Program-made: the position numbers and the translations under genes
Assembly: GCA_031177845.1 (NCBI GenBank)
Contig: JAPSGG010000095.1
Span: forward strand, 1-6,291
DNA from: Chromatiales bacterium
GTDB taxonomy: Bacteria; Pseudomonadota; Gammaproteobacteria; JACCYU01
DNA: 6,291 nt
Direction of reading: 5' to 3'
Notes under the pieces: model-generated
Database searches by the model: none
Seen by the model: the letters and a program-made list of their open reading frames with translations, nothing else
Told to the model about the DNA's origin: nothing
Part shown: piece by piece, positions 6,137-6,291 of the stretch
Layout of the letters: the number at the start of each line of letters is the position of its first letter
Numbering within the stretch: position 1 is the first letter of the stretch

Positions 6137-6291
6137 TTACTGCGCGAGTGGCAAGTCGTCCGGCGGGGGATCGAAAGCGATCAGTACACCCCCGATGGAG
6201 CCGAACGTGCCGAAGCCCTCGATGGTTCTGGCCGCCGCCACTGTGGCGCCATCCGTGAGGTCGGCGGTCTCGAATCGAAGCAGCTCATCGC
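6137..6291 (-). CDS. Unknown protein, C-terminal 50 residues only
   Basis: The last 50 codons of a gene that enters from the right edge and stops at TAA (6137-6139). The visible part contains TADLTDGATVAAARTIEGF, then a Gly/Phe-rich hydrophobic stretch (GFGTFGSIGGVLIAFD) and a Pro/Asp-rich end (PPPDDLPLAQ). I do not recognise a family. The composition fits either a beta-rich extracellular or surface protein, or a soluble domain end. Reading as a real gene is supported by the well-placed terminator just downstream and by GC-rich third codon positions. Confidence 0.6.
   Translation of the reverse strand, partial: DELLRFETADLTDGATVAAARTIEGFGTFGSIGGVLIAFDPPPDDLPLAQ

Overview
The window is GC-rich and densely coding. 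It looks like the chromosome of a proteobacterium, most likely a gamma- or possibly a betaproteobacterium. The basis is the acetolactate synthase sequence style, a BepA-type periplasmic M48 protease with a TPR tail, and a TusA-family protein beside that protease, a pairing I recall from Pseudomonas. I cannot name a genus.

Left part (1-2150, minus strand): the catalytic subunit of acetolactate synthase (branched-chain amino acid synthesis) runs off the left edge. A 325-base leader with two hairpins and a possible promoter precedes it, and upstream of that is a small TusA-family sulfur-carrier gene. Middle (2151-3943): a divergent promoter region separates tusA from a plus-strand bepA-like gene encoding an exported outer-membrane quality-control protease.

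Right-centre (3944-5512): a non-coding stretch holds a perfect TTGACA box. It is followed by a small single-pass membrane protein, apparently frameshifted, and 25 bases later by an actin-like ATPase that closely resembles MamK, the magnetosome-organising filament protein. No other magnetosome-type gene is recognisable in the window. The MamK-like protein with its small membrane partner is the most interesting part: it may be a cytoskeletal module working outside a classical magnetosome island, or the edge of an unseen cluster.

Right end (5513-6291): about 620 bases without a convincing gene contain a degenerate 3' half of a tRNA, probably tRNA-Lys, on the minus strand. This is the typical footprint of an integration site. 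A strong hairpin terminator then serves a minus-strand gene whose last 50 codons enter from the right edge.

The ilv, tusA and bepA genes are housekeeping functions. The MamK-like unit lies between them and the tRNA scar, so it may be accessory DNA, but the window alone cannot prove that.
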